From: Laburnicola sp. R22_1
Lineage: Eukaryota > Ascomycota > Dothideomycetes > Pleosporales > Didymosphaeriaceae
Assembly: GCA_014281115.1 (NCBI GenBank)
Contig: JACONQ010000013.1
Span: forward strand, 1,788,501 to 1,852,500
Reading direction: 5' to 3'
Length of the DNA stretch: 64,000 nt
The position numbers and the translations under genes were made by a program. Below are positions 1-14,040 of the stretch, piece after piece (positions within the stretch are counted from its first letter, which is position 1; each line of letters opens with the position of its first letter). The notes beneath the pieces were generated by a model. The model was given only the letters and a program-made list of their open reading frames with translations. It was not told the DNA's origin and made no database searches.

Positions 1-63
1 TAAAACTAATTTACTTTTATTTATGTACTTTAATAACTTATCTATTTTTATATAATAATTAAT

Positions 64-226
64 GCGCCAAGATCGCCAAGCTCGCTTAGCAGTTCGAACG
101 CGCATTTTTGTGACCACCTTTTCACGCTTTTTTTGATTACTAAGCAGGGGGCTCTGCTTTTTTTATTATGTTATTTAAGATGAAAGCCTTTGTCGTGCTA
201 CCTCTAGGTAGTTAATTTAACGCCAC
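64..226 (+). repeat. SINE-like retroposon, copy A
   Basis: A 163 bp block is flanked by a 14 bp direct repeat (ATATAATAATTAAT at 50-63 and 227-240). The flanks are AT-only, so the duplication alone is weak evidence. It contains AGTTCGAACGC near 92-102, which resembles a Pol III B box, and a GC-rich hairpin (GCAGGGGGCTCTGC near 144-157) followed by a T run. Its 3' part recurs at about 15330-15440 and 59762-59852. The right end becomes CACATATA, as expected from a (CA)n tail after C-to-T damage. The class assignment is inference. Confidence 0.45.
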
Positions 227-240
227 ATATAATAATTAAT

Positions 241-2112
<1,872 letters not shown>

Positions 2113-2114
2113 TA

Positions 2115-4326
2115 ACATATTCTATTAGTAGCCCGAATAGATTAGTCCGCTAGACAGTTTTTACCAAGACTACAACACTTCACTATAAATTATAATGTCT
2201 TAATAACACAACGCATTATTATCTAATTAAGAAAACAGAATTAATCTTACTCTTCACGCCTATTAGAATAAGTAAATTTTAAGCCTGCGATACGCTGCTG
2301 TAGCATATAATATTCTAAAGTCTATACTAAGCAATTAAATTAACAGAATTACTACCTAAGCAGATACACAATTAGGCATAGCAAAGCTTACTATAACTAA
2401 AGAGCAAATACTTATATAGTATATCTTTAACCTAGATTTACAAGAATTTACACTCTAACTAGGTAAGGTAGAAGATATAGCCAATAAACTGCTAGCTATA
2501 TAGCATAGAGACCCTATAGAATAATACTAGACTTAGCGCTTTATAAAGCGCGTACCTAAACTTAAAATAGCTTTTAATTAAGTAAAGAACTAATAGAGGA
2601 TATAATAGAAAGACCTAGAAGTTATATATATATAGTTTTAGCTAGTAGAGGATATAAAAGCCAAGTATAAAGTGCAGGATAAAGATATCTATAACTTTAA
2701 TAAGATAGGCTTCTAAATAGAAGTTATTAGCTTAATAAAGGTTATAACTAGTTTAGAAAGATATTCTTAACCTATGCTTATTTAGCTAGGTAACTGGAAG
2801 TAGGTTATAGTAATTTAGAGTATTTGCGCTACTAGATATACTACCCCGCTCTTTATTATCTATAAAGGACAAGTCTATATCTTAGCGTAGTATAAAAAGA
2901 CTAGTATCCTCTATAATTAGAGGCTCTTAGTTTCTAAGACTAGCTAGACTAATAATAAATTTAAAGTTGTATAGTTAAAGTACTTTAACGCGTATATAAG
3001 GCCGCGTATAGTAGAGTTATAGAGGTTACTTATTCTAGATAGCTATAAGAGCTACTACTCCTAGAATTTTAAGAATTATTATCTAAAATAGAAGATCCTA
3101 ACACTCTATATGCTAGCACACTTATCTTATATCCTCTAGCCGCTTAATATAGTCTATTTCGCGCTACTAAAGCTAAAATACTCCTAGCGTATATAAAACT
3201 TAGCGCGCTAATACGTTTTTTATATTAATAAAGAGGACTTCCTACTAGTCTTTTGTAATGCGTTTTTTAATATATTTATACTAGAAAACTATAAAAAAGC
3301 CGTTAAGGCCTCTAGGCTTATTTCTTTAGATATATTAATAGTGGTAGATTGCCTTAATATATGTATTTACACTCTACCTTAGGGTACCCTACTAGATATA
3401 CTATAATAAGCTAGAACTCTAAATAATACCCTTAAGTTTAGATCCTAGTTAAAGCTTATACGCAACTCTTTTATTTGGTCTCTATCTAATACAAAATTAA
3501 GCTACTTACAGCTTATAAAAGGTACTAAACTTATACTCTACTATAGTGTACTTTAAAAGACCTATATTAAGGAACCTAAGAAGAAAATTAAGGTTCTAAT
3601 AAAGTAGAAAACGCGTAAAAGAAAGCGCATTTAAAAAGGTAAGACACTAGGCTTTACTTAGAAAGCAGATTTAGAAGTAAAAAGTTCTTCTCTTAGGGTA
3701 AAGTTATTAAAAAGGACGTGAGATAGTAGTAAGAGAGAGGTAGGTCTCTTAATATAACACTACTATAAGAGGTGCAAAGAGCCTAGGCACAACACAAGGA
3801 CCCATTAGATAGATAAAGAGATAGAGAAGAAGTTAGATATTACCTTTAGCAGCTTATTTTTAGATAGTGTTAATAGTAAATTAGAGTAATTTTATTATAG
3901 GTTACTATAAGGCTAAAAATAATAGATTAATTTTATCTTGTAATAGTACGCACTTAGTAACTAAAATTAAGTAAAGTACTACTTAAGATATAGTATACTT
4001 TACTATAAATTATAGTAGGTATACTATATATTGCCTATTTATAGTATAGTAGATAATATATTATATATTATAGGAGTCTTATTATAAGTTTATACTACTA
4101 AGAAAGACTTCTTAGCTTTGCGCGGCTATAGCAGCTGCGTAAAGAGGCTATATAATATAAAAAGTAGATTAAATAGTAACTTAGTATATTATAAGTTATA
4201 GTAGGTTATTATAAGTTACTATAAAGTAACGTTGGTAGTATTCTATAATAAGTTATAAGGGACCTCGAAGTTGCTAAGAAAAACTATCCGGCGGACTAAT
4301 CTATCCGGGCTACTAATAGAATATGT
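2115..4326 (+). mobile_element. Fot1/pogo-like (Tc1-mariner superfamily) DNA transposon, heavily mutated
   Basis: The element is 2.2 kb and flanked by TA dinucleotides (2113-2114, 4327-4328). Its terminal inverted repeats of about 50 bp begin ACATATTCTATTAGTAGCCCG and match at 4278-4326 with only a few differences. The transposase relic runs from the ATG at 2194 to about 3930. It shows a YNFNKIGF motif (DE-box region), a LDSYKSYYS box where a pogo DGHxSH-type motif is expected, and IYTLP. There are dozens of TAA/TAG stops in place of Gln and Trp, the signature of C-to-T change on both strands. It is inserted in the poly-Asn repeat of the hAT relic and is therefore younger than it. Confidence 0.85.
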
Positions 4327-4328
4327 TA

Positions 4329-4910
4329 ATAATATAGTAATAATAATAATAATAGTAGTAGTAATAATAATAGTAATAGTAATAGTAATAGTAATAGTAA
4401 TAGTAATAGTAATAGTAATAGTAATAGTAATAGTAATAGTAATAGTAATAGTAATAGTAATAGTAATAGTAATAGTAATAGTAATAGTAATAGTAATAGT
4501 AATAGTAATAGTAATAGTAATAGTAATAGTAATAGTAATAGTAATAGTAATAGTAATAGTAATAGTAATAGTAATAGTAATAGTAATAGTAATAGTAATA
4601 GTAATAGTAATAGTAATAGTAATAGTAATAGTAATAGTAATAGTAATAGTAATAGAACTAATACTATTTTAAATAGTAATAATAACCTTTTTATTACTAG
4701 TAATAGAAATACTAATAATTCTAATAAAGAAGAAATAGAAATATACTTAGAAGAGGAAATAGTTACTAATAAAATTAATATACTATATTATTATAAAGGT
4801 AATAGAGATAGGTTTCCTATTATTTATAATATAGCTAAAGACTATTTAGCTATACCTTTTAGTTTTACACCTAGTGAAACTGTATTTAGTAAAGTAGAAC
4901 ATTATAAGAT
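4329..4910 (+). mobile_element. hAT transposase relic, fragment 2 (C-terminal dimerisation region)
   Basis: After the Asn/Ser repeat, the hAT frame resumes. The translation includes YYYKGNRDRFP, IAKDYLAIPF and SETVFSKVEHY (about 4780-4905), the conserved hAT C-terminal dimerisation pattern (P.L..A..YL, then S.E..FS). The frame is cut at 4911 by a Gypsy LTR and continues after 14755. This proves the order hAT first, Gypsy later. Confidence 0.8.
4369..4656 (+). repeat. (AATAGT)n hexanucleotide array, about 48 copies
   Basis: Nearly 290 bp of an uninterrupted hexamer encodes alternating Asn-Ser in the hAT frame. It continues the AAT array at 1988-2110 from which it is separated only by the Fot1/pogo insertion. 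In the other frame it reads Val-Ile, which is not a gene. Confidence 0.92.
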
Positions 4911-5084
4911 TGTAGGTATAATACTTAATCTATTAATTTACTACTAAGGTAATGTCTTAAAGAAGAGAAGTAGGTCTAAAGGCTATAAGGCCTAAGAAGA
5001 AAACTCTAACCTAGCTAAGGCTAATCTAGGCTAGTCTAGGACAACTAGGGGATTATATACTACTATAGGGAATATATTGTAACA
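4911..5084 (-). repeat. Gypsy LTR (3' LTR in element orientation)
   Basis: It is a direct repeat of 14584-14755. On the plus strand it starts TGTAGGTATAAT and ends TTGTAACA, so it has TG...CA ends. It carries many C-to-T and G-to-A changes relative to the other LTR, mostly in its last 40 bp. Confidence 0.88.
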
Positions 5085-5539
5085 AAGCTCTCTTTCTTTA
5101 AAAAACCTTAACTCTAAGGTTACTAGAGAAATTTTCTTAAATAGGCTAGCTAAGCTTACTTAACTAGTCTATTTTAGACTAGCGTACCTTTATAAGTTTA
5201 TTCCTAGCCCTACTACTTTATTACCTTTTCTCTCTACTCTTCCTATATTGCTACTTATTCTAGCGTAAGTACCCTCTAGAATAGGTGCTCCTAGTAGGCT
5301 CTAATAAGGGTAATCTAGGGTAATCTAGGCCCTTTCTAGGCTAAAACACCCCTAATTTAGGGTTTTCTTAGGCCTGTAGGGGGTCTCCTTATACTAATCT
5401 AGGCTTGTCTAGAGCTAACCACGCTTAATAGTCTGCTTTAATATTACCTAATCCCTTTTTTAATCTATTTAACCTCCTTAGAATAGTCTTAGCCCTAGTT
5501 AAGCCTAATCTAGACCTATCTAGCCCTATTTTACCCTTA

Positions 5540-6290
5540 TTAAGATATCTAGGACTTTGCAAAGGTTAAAGAAAATAGTTTAGAATAATATACTTATTAT
5601 AATAAACTTCTATATAATCTGCCCCTAAAATCTAGTAGACAAGCTCTATAATAATAAAGTTAAAAAAGTTTATTCTTACTAGTTCTTCTAAAAGGACTAT
5701 AAAGCTTTATAGAACTATAAAATCTATATTTTAGATAGTATTATTAACATTAGCTAGAATAATCTTATACTTAAGTGCGTTAAGTGTGCTAACACTGGTT
5801 AGGATTATTTTTAAATAAGGAAAACTAATCGAGGCATATCCAGGCCTCTTTAGAGTTCTTAAGGGCCCCCTAATATATTTAAATTTCCTAGCGTCTTATC
5901 TCTAAGCTCTAGGCCGCTATAAAGCTTATTCTCCTAGATCTTAGTAGCCTTTGTCTTACTAAGACTAAATTAGACGTAAGGGCGTTAAAGGAGATTTATC
6001 AGGTTCCTAAAAGTTCTAAGGCCCCCTAGTCTATTTTGCCTCCCCTTAAGGAGGCTTCTATCTAGTTGTAGAAGGTCTTTAAGAGTATCTAAATATAAGT
6101 TTTTTTATTTAGGCCTATTAAGGCCTTCTAAGGCTAATTTTAGAGTAGCTATACTAAGGGTAAGTATACTAGTAATAAGGACACTCTACTACACTCTAGC
6201 TAGACTAACTTTTCTACTAATAGTTTTTTTTCCCTTAAGCTTACTAAGAAGGAGAAGGCTAAGGCTAAGAAGAATTAGAAGCGTTTAGTA
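5540..6290 (+). pseudogene. Unidentified plus-strand coding relic in the Gypsy 3' region
   Basis: A stretch antisense to the Gypsy pol reads as a plausible protein broken only by TAA/TAG stops of the RIP type. It includes a CVKCANTG segment (about 5776-5799) that looks like half of a zinc-binding motif, and a Lys-rich tail (KKEKAKAKK, about 6248-6275). I cannot name the family. It could be an extra ORF of the retrotransposon, another nested element, or chance. Confidence 0.3.
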
Positions 6291-7600
6291 GATAATAATA
6301 TAGGCAGTCTTATAGGTACCCTATATAAAGTAGGCTAGAAATAAAGATAAGGTAGTATGTAATTCTAATCTCTTTACTATTAAAGTAATCTAAACTTCCT
6401 AAGCCCTATCTAAAGTAATCTAAGCTAACTAATATTAGGCTTGCTTAAGTGCACTTAAAAATATATTAAACTTTTTAGTTAAGAGGATATAGCTAGGTTC
6501 TAAGGCTTTAAAGTATGCAAAGAGGAATTTTAAATTATTATAGTAGTAGGTGCGCACTTAGGATTAGGATTCTTAGGCTTTCTAGGCCTATTTAGCCCTT
6601 TCTAGCATTTCTCTAGTCTAAAATACCTCCCTTTTAGTGTTTACTACCTCCCTTTAGCTTTTAGAAGGGGCTAAGAGTCTTATTTAGTCTTATTTATAAG
6701 TCTAGAAAGGTAGCTTTAGTCTAGTTTAGCCTTATTTAGGCTTATTTATAGTTAGCTCCCTAGTTTATAAATCTTAGACGCTAATTAGTTTAGGTTCTTA
6801 GTAGAGAAGCTTTTCTATACTTTACTCTTATAATTCTTTATATTATATAATTATAATAGTATTTTTGCCTATTTTATAATACTATTACTTTTTAAAGTCT
6901 ATAATTGCGTGCTATTACTTATCTATCTACCTACTAGGGCTAGTCTAGACTAATCTAGGCCTTTCTAGGGTTATCTCTACCCCTTCTTATTTTAAAGGGC
7001 AACTCTAGCCTCTGTGTAGCCTATAGGCCTCTTTTAGAGTTTATCTTTACCTTGAATAAGTTTACGTCCTCTATAAAGCCTATACGCTTAAAGAAAGCCT
7101 TTATTACTATCTTAGAAATGTCTTCTACTAGTAACTATTAGTTTTCTTTATTATTATACCCTTTCTACTTTATTTATATAGCTACTTGCCATTCTCTCTT
7201 ATTCTACTCTTAATCTGTTTAACTAGGTATATATCTAGACCTATTTGTAGTACTATAACCTTAGGAGGACTTTACTCCTACTATATAAGTCCCTCTAGGG
7301 CTAATTACTCTAGTAGGCACACATAGAATACTAAATAGATCTAGAAGTTCTTAGGCAGGCTTAGTTTATACGCCTAATCCCCTACTTAGCGTAGAACTTT
7401 ATAGGAACCCTAGTACTTATAGTCTAGCTTTTTTTAGCCTTAATAAGGCTAGGTTCTATATATTAAAATAAACTATATCCTCTATAGTAAACTCTACTAG
7501 TTTGTGCTTAGAGTTATATACCTTTGCCTAGTAAGTCTAGGCTTTTATTATAGTTTCTTATATAACAGCCCTTATCTAGGCTATTTTAGTTACGTTAGCG
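6291..7600. other. Gypsy 3' internal region, no recognisable gene
   Basis: AT-rich, stop-riddled DNA between the plus-strand relic and the integrase. It may hold the C-terminal part of pol and the 3' untranslated region of the retrotransposon. I see no motif I can support. Confidence 0.4.
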
Positions 7601-10600
7601 ATAGCCTAAGGTGTATTACCCCTTAATTAGAGTTCTTTAGCTATACTAGTAGTTAGCAGATTATATCTATATATAGCCTAAAAAGGCAACTTCTCTATAG
7701 AGCTGTATACGCTATTGTTATATAAGTACTCTACCTTTAATAGTAATAAGGCCTAATTATCCTGCTTATAATTGCGGAAGACTTATAGGTATTACTTTAG
7801 CGTCTAGTTTTGCCTCTTAGTCTGCCTATCTATCTATAGGTAAAAGGCGGTTAAAAGCAGCCATTTTAACGCTAAGTACTACGCAAAGGTGCTCTAGTAT
7901 TCTAATATAAATAGGCTACCCCTATCTATTACTATTAACCTTAGAGGACTATAGAGCTATATAATCTCCTACTAATAGATCTTAGCTAGCTTTACTATAG
8001 TTATATTTTTATAAATAGCTATATAGTAAACTATTTTACTAAAGCAATCTATAATTACTAGTATACTATTATACTTATAGTTACGCACTTTACTTTTAAG
8101 AAAGTCTATAATTATATCTATTATTATATCTTACTAGAGACCTATTAGAATTAGTAGGCTATTAAGTTAGCTATACTATATATATCTAGTAGGCTTAACC
8201 CTTGCATAGGCCTTATAAGTTAGAATATAATCCTTAATAAACTAATAGATCCTAGACTACTAGAACTTCCTTTAGATAATATTAAGTGTCCTTTTAAACT
8301 AAAATAACCTACTAATAGATTATTATAACCGTGTCTTAAGATCTTAATCCTAACACTAGCTTATATATATAGGCGACTATTAAACTAAAGTAAATAACTC
8401 TTAATTAGGCTCTACTACTCTATCTATAGTAGGCAATTCTCTATAGGGTGTAAGAGACTTATTCTTACTCTAACTACTATTAGGTTACTTATTATCTCTT
8501 TAAAGATAGCTTAAAGTAAGGGGTTCTTAAATTCCCCTTATTATATATCCTCTAGGGTAGGTTTTTCTCTAGGTTACACAATCTACGCAGTAGCTACTAG
8601 CCTAAATTCTTCTAGCCTCTTCTAGAGCGTTTTAGCTCCCCTAAGCTTTAGCTTACTTTAAAGCTCTCTAAGTAGTTTTCTTTAGAAACTATCTATTCTA
8701 TTAGGCCTTTCCGCTCTTTCTAACTTATAGTTAGGCCTCCTTAAAGGTCTATCTACTAGGTTTGTCTTTTCTAGGCAGTATCTAATTCTAAAATTAAATA
8801 AGGCGAGCTATTAGATTAGAACTTTAGTTGTTATAAACCTCTATAGGTTAGTATAATTTATTAGGAGCTCTACCTACTCTATAGTGCCTTCTAAGTAGTG
8901 CCTCTAGTATTAAAGATCTTTGTCGTGTGGAGATTCTAACCAAGGTCGAGTCCGCACTATACACAGAGAGGAGTAAAATAGAAGGCACTATAACCTAGTA
9001 CCTAGCACATAGTGGTAGTAATAAAATATATATAAAATAATAATAATTTTGTTATTAGCATTCTATATAATAAGTAGTGCCTCTAGTATTTAAAAGCTTC
9101 TACTATTATAAGTAGCTCTTTATTATATATATTATAATTACACTTAGCCTAGCTTATCTTATATAAGTAGAAGGTAACTAGGTGCTATTTTTTTTCTAAA
9201 GGCCCTAGGTATAGTTAACTTAAGATACTAAATATCGCGTATCTAGAGGCGTTAGTCTCCACCCTTAAGGGTAATTTAGAGTTAAAATAGGCTAGCAAGG
9301 ACCTACTAGTAAAGCTTTACTTTAGTTGCTTAAACGTAGCCTAAGCCTTACTTAATAGAGTAATAGGTACTAATTCCTTCTTATGTTATTAGTAACTACT
9401 ATAGGCCAATCCTTCTAGTTGCTAGATAAGTATATATAGAAGGCTTATAACTTTTAAAATCTCTTTAATAAATCTTTAGTAGTAATTAGTAAAGTCTAGA
9501 AAAATTCTTATATTATATACTAACTTAGGCTTTAGCCACTTCTATATACTCTTAACTCTATTCCTCTTTATATATACACCCTCTAAACTTACTATAAACT
9601 CTAGGTAGCCTACCTTTTAGGTGTAGAACTTATACGTAGAGAGTTTAGCATATAGCTTATGCTAGATAAGCTAATCTAGCACTATCTTTATATGCTTAAC
9701 GTGTTTCTTCTTACTTTAGAAATATATAAGAATGTTATCTAAGTATATAATATAATAGATATTAAGTAAGTCTAATAGCGCACTATTAATATAGCTCTAA
9801 AAGACTATAAGGATGTTATTTAACCTAAAGGGCATTACTATATACTTATAGTGGCTATATTTAGTCTAAAATACTATCTTCTATTTGTCGCCTGCCTTAA
9901 TTTATATATAGTAATAGGCGTTTCTTAGGTCTAATTTAGTATATATAATAGCGAATTTTAGCTAGTCTAGTAACTCTTAGATTAGTAGGAGTGAGTAATA
10001 GTTTTTTACAGTTACTATGTTTAGTTCGAAGTAATCTACGCATAATTATAATTCCTTATCCTTCTTCTTTATAAAAAGAATTAGTGCTTCTACTTCTAAT
10101 TTTAAGTAGCGTATCTAGCCTCTTTTAAGGTTCCTCTTAATATACTCCTTTAAGACCTGTGCCTTTGGCGCTAATAGGCTATAGAGTAGTCTAAAGTGTA
10201 CCTTCTTATCTGCCTTAATATTAATAGACATCTTATAAGGTCTATAGTCTGCTAGTAGGGTGGCGTTCGCTTCTAAGAAGGCTTCTTTAAACCTTCCTTA
10301 GTAAATCTTAGGTAGAATAGTCTTATTTAGACTAAATTAGTCTAGACTAACTCTATATATAATAAAATAGTTATTATTAGCATTCTTAGTAGTATTTGCA
10401 AATTATTATAGCCCCTTTATAGTAACCTTTTAGAATTTGCGCTTGCTATTATTAAATTGCAATATATAAGTAGTAAAGTTAGGTAGTAGGTTCTATTTAG
10501 TTAACTAGGGCATCCCTAGTACTATATTTAACTCTTTAATATCCCCTATAATAAATTTGTCTAACCTAGCCTAGATTTATCTACAGCTATCTATTATTGC

Positions 10601-10960
10601 GTAGGCTAGCTTAGTCTGGCCTTAAACCTCTAATTTAACTCTATTTAGGGCCTTATAAGTCTAGTTTACATTTGCTTTTAGTTAGACTATAACTCTTTTT
10701 ACTATTCTAGTACTAATAAAGTTAGCCTTTATACTATAGTCTAGTAGGGCCCCTACTTTAAAGGAGCCTACTACTATTTAGATAACTCCTTCTAAGGTAA
10801 TTAGGAACCCTCTAGCCTTATAAGAGCCTTTTATCTCTAAGGTAGCTATAGTAAGTAATCTTTGTCCCTCTATATATATAATAGAGCCTATTAGTCTAAG
10901 GGATAGATAATCTAGGGCTTGTCTTTTCCTACCTTTGTTTTTTACTTTAGGCAGTTGTCT
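7600..10960 (-). pseudogene. Gypsy pol relic (protease, reverse transcriptase, RNase H, integrase)
   Basis: Read on the minus strand, the reverse-transcriptase catalytic box appears as YLDNILIY (9,725-9,745). The second catalytic Asp has become Asn, a G-to-A effect. The integrase core is recognisable near 7,810-7,960: DRGS followed by a block ending IDRQTKRQN, matching the usual TDGQTERQN region. A SINE-like insert at 8912-9070 lies between reverse transcriptase and integrase, in the expected RNase H region. Stops are frequent in every frame. The protease is assigned only by position. Confidence 0.7.
8912..9070 (+). mobile_element. SINE-like insert with 20 bp target-site duplication
   Basis: A 159 bp block is flanked by a perfect 20 bp direct repeat (8892-8911 and 9071-9090, beginning TAAGTAGTGCC). 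It has no terminal inverted repeats. Its left half contains GGTCGAGTCCGC, close to a tRNA-type B box, and its right half is an A/T-rich tail with ATAATAATAAT. Long target duplications, a Pol III-like box and a simple tail fit a retroposed SINE. It keeps CpG-containing stretches and is less mutated than the Gypsy sequence around it. Confidence 0.6.
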
Positions 10961-10997
10961 TTATAGTGCCCTTACTTATAATAGTAAAAATAATTAT
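10948..10997 (-). pseudogene. Gypsy Gag zinc-knuckle relic
   Basis: The minus-strand translation gives YYYK*GHYKDNC. In a CCHC knuckle (CxxCxxxGHxxxxC) the first two Cys would be TGT/TGC; here both read Tyr, while GH and the last Cys are kept. This fits the nucleocapsid part of Gag upstream of pol. Confidence 0.6.
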
Positions 10998-11799
10998 TCT
11001 TTTTCTAGTCTAGTAGTAATTATATCTTATAACACTTATTTTATTCCTTATATTATAGGTTATAGCGCCTCTAGCCTAGTTTAGTATTATTTAACCTAGA
11101 TTATTTCTAGCTAGTTATGTCTCGCCTATTATTCTCTTAGGCTTCCTTATTATTATTTTTTTGCTTTCGCTTGCCTAGCTTTAGCCCTTAGATAATCTAC
11201 TAGTGTTAGTTAGCTATCTCCTCTAGTTAGATAAGGCTAGTCTACTACTATAGTTATTATTAGAGCCTCTCTACTACTTAACTATTTAGAGTAGAGAAGA
11301 AATCGCTAATATGCTAATTATTATAATTATCTAAGGTATAATTAGGGTTAGTCTCTTTCTACTAACTTTTAAGATAGTTTAGAAGTTTAGTTAAGAACTA
11401 ATTACCTTACTTTATATTCTTAATACACTAATAAGCCTTTTATTCTTATTTCTAGCTTAATTCTAGAGTGTCTACTATAGTCTACTTTATTAGTTTTTAT
11501 ATTACCTTACGCTTATATTTGCGCTTAAAAATTTCTTAAACTACTCTGTTCTAGAAGTTATATTATATATTCTTAAGATAGTAGTATATAAACCTTATTT
11601 AGGCTAGATTAGTACTAAGGGCTAGTGCATATTAAATATAGTCTTTGTAGCCTCTTACCTAGGCGTTTAGTTTTTTCTAGCCTTTTCTTTTAAATTAGGG
11701 AGGCTTTAGTAGTTTTAGTAGTTATAGGTCTAAGCTAGCTATTATTATTTAGGGTAGGATAATAGGTGCAATGCTAGTTCTTAGAGACTTCTTTCTATT

Positions 11800-14040
11800 T
11801 GTTACTAGGCCACCTGGGCCAGCTGGCTATCTCTATAAAATTCGACGCTAGTGCCTAATTTGGCCACTAGCGCGCCCTATATATAGACTCTATATGTACG
11901 TACGTATATACTCTAGCTTAAATCTTACCTTTTTAACCTACTTATACTTAGCACCCTTATACTATTTAAGCTCTTCTTATAGGGGATTACCTGCTAATAA
12001 CCTTACTATAGCTATAGTGCCTAGTAGGCTAAATTACCTAGGTTAACTAGAAGGAGACCTAGCTTATCTTATATAAAGAGTAAGATAGTGATGTACTTAA
12101 CGTGGACGCTAATAATATTACCCCCTAGCACTACCTCTTATTAAAAGTAGGCTTCTAGGAGGGTAACCTACTAATAAGTATTATATACTCTAGTTTAATA
12201 GGCTGTAGATGCGTAGAGCCCTTAGTAAAGAACTATATAAGTGTGGCTCACTTTATAAGTAAGTAACTATTGTAGTAATTATAAAGTTTGCAACTTTATA
12301 GCAGCCATTATAGTAGTAATAGGCTTACCTTTATAAAGAGGCTTACTAGAATCTAAGCGCTTACTTACCCTATAAGCTCTACTAGCTTAATAGTTAATAT
12401 TATTAATATAAGCTTCGTTAGCTTAACTAGCAACTTTATATTAATTGTAACCTCTACTAGGTTAACTTAATAACTAATATAATAACCTAAGAGCAAACTA
12501 TAAACCGCGATCTATATAGATTAGCATTTAGAATAGAGCTATTATATATAAATAATAGTAACGTTTAGCCTTTATTAATTACCAGCTCGCCTATTATTAA
12601 AATTAAGCCCTTAGCTAGCTCTATTAATTTTGTTAACTTAGGCTTACCCTTACTAGTAAAACTTAGCGTTAGCGTTAAAGCTAATATTATACGTTAACTT
12701 TATTAGCTTACTAGCTTCACTAATAACCTTACTATAAGAACTCTAGGTAAGAAACTTAAGAGCCTTATATAGTGTGTTTAGTATTTGTTGCTAGCTAAAT
12801 CCTTATACAAATTAATATCTTTGCCGTAAGCTATTGCCTAGTCTTTACTACTATATAACTTTAATAACTTTTAATATAAGCTCTACTAATATAGTTAATA
12901 CTACGTAGAGTAACTAGAGTAGATTTAGAGCTAGCGTTAATTTCCGCCTACTAAATTACTATATAACTAGATAACTCAAGCTCCCTAAGCTCTTTTACGC
13001 TCCTACACTAGTAGGTACTCTACCGCATATAACTTTAACTCTAATAATAATACTTATATTAAGCCTATATAAGCCCTAGTACCTATTAATAATAATGCTA
13101 ACTTGCTTACTCTATTAGATATCTTCTAGCCTAGGTTTTTATTAAACGCCAGCTAAATTTCTATATAATTAGATAAATCTATAGGCATATATATCTATTA
13201 CATAGCCTTGCCAACCTCCTCTATACACTTTAATATCTTAGCTAGCTTTGTACACTCTGTTAACTTAGCTAACTTAGTTAACTACTTTAACTATAATAAG
13301 TAGTAGCCTATTATCTAAGATACTATTTATTGCCCGCTAAATTCCTATATAAATAAATAAGTTAATAGATAGTTATCTATCTAACACCTAGGCTTATGCT
13401 GCAGCTTCCCTAGCTTTCTAAGCTAATACTACTAATATTACCACATAAAAATGCGTTAAAAGGGATATTAAAAGAGACATTAAAAAACGTGTTAAAAGTA
13501 TACTATTTTATAGTGTTTTATAGCGATTTATAATATTTTGTATGTATAGGCCTTCTAATTAGTTATGCGCTCCTTAGTACTTTACTACCTATAGCGCTAT
13601 TTATTATATAGCTAATCTCTATACAAATTAGATGTTATAATAGGCAATTTATTAATACCCTACGTAAGCTGCCACTATATACGCCCTGCTGTACACACCT
13701 ACTATATACGCCTTGCTATACGCACCCCTATAATTTTGCAAACTTTTTCTTATTTTATAATACCTAGGCTAGAAAAAGGACAAAGTTTGCTAAACTTTAT
13801 ATAGATTTACTATAATTACTAGGCAACCTTAGTTAAGTTAAAAGCTTTAGGACAAAGCCTTATAGAGGAGGAGGTAGTATTACTAGGCTACCTGGGGCCA
13901 CCTGGCTATCTCTATAAAATCTAACACTAGTACCTAATTTGGCCACTAGCGCGCCCTATATATAGACTCCGTACGTACGTACGTACGTACCCTAGCTCGA
14001 ATCTTATCTTTTTAACCTGCTTATACTCAGCACCCTCACA
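11800..14040 (+). mobile_element. Small nested LTR element, non-autonomous (LARD/TRIM-like)
   Basis: Two direct repeats of about 162 bp (11800-11961, 13878-14040) begin TGTTACTAGG or TATTACTAGG. They share a GGCCACTAGCGCGCC core and a GTAC tandem. A purine tract (GAGGAGGAGG, about 13866-13875) sits just before the right copy, which suggests plus orientation. CTATT precedes the left copy and follows the right one, a possible 5 bp target duplication. CTATT also follows the left copy, so the LTR end is ambiguous. The 1.9 kb interior has no recognisable protein. It lies inside the Gypsy 5'/gag region. Confidence 0.6.

Noticed and set aside
4369..4656. CRISPR-like array
   Set aside because: The units are a simple hexamer with no spacers, in a eukaryotic transposon.
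4271..4672. ORF with a long Val-Ile repeat, apparently a membrane protein
   Set aside because: It is an off-frame reading of the AATAGT array. The transposase frame reads Asn-Ser.
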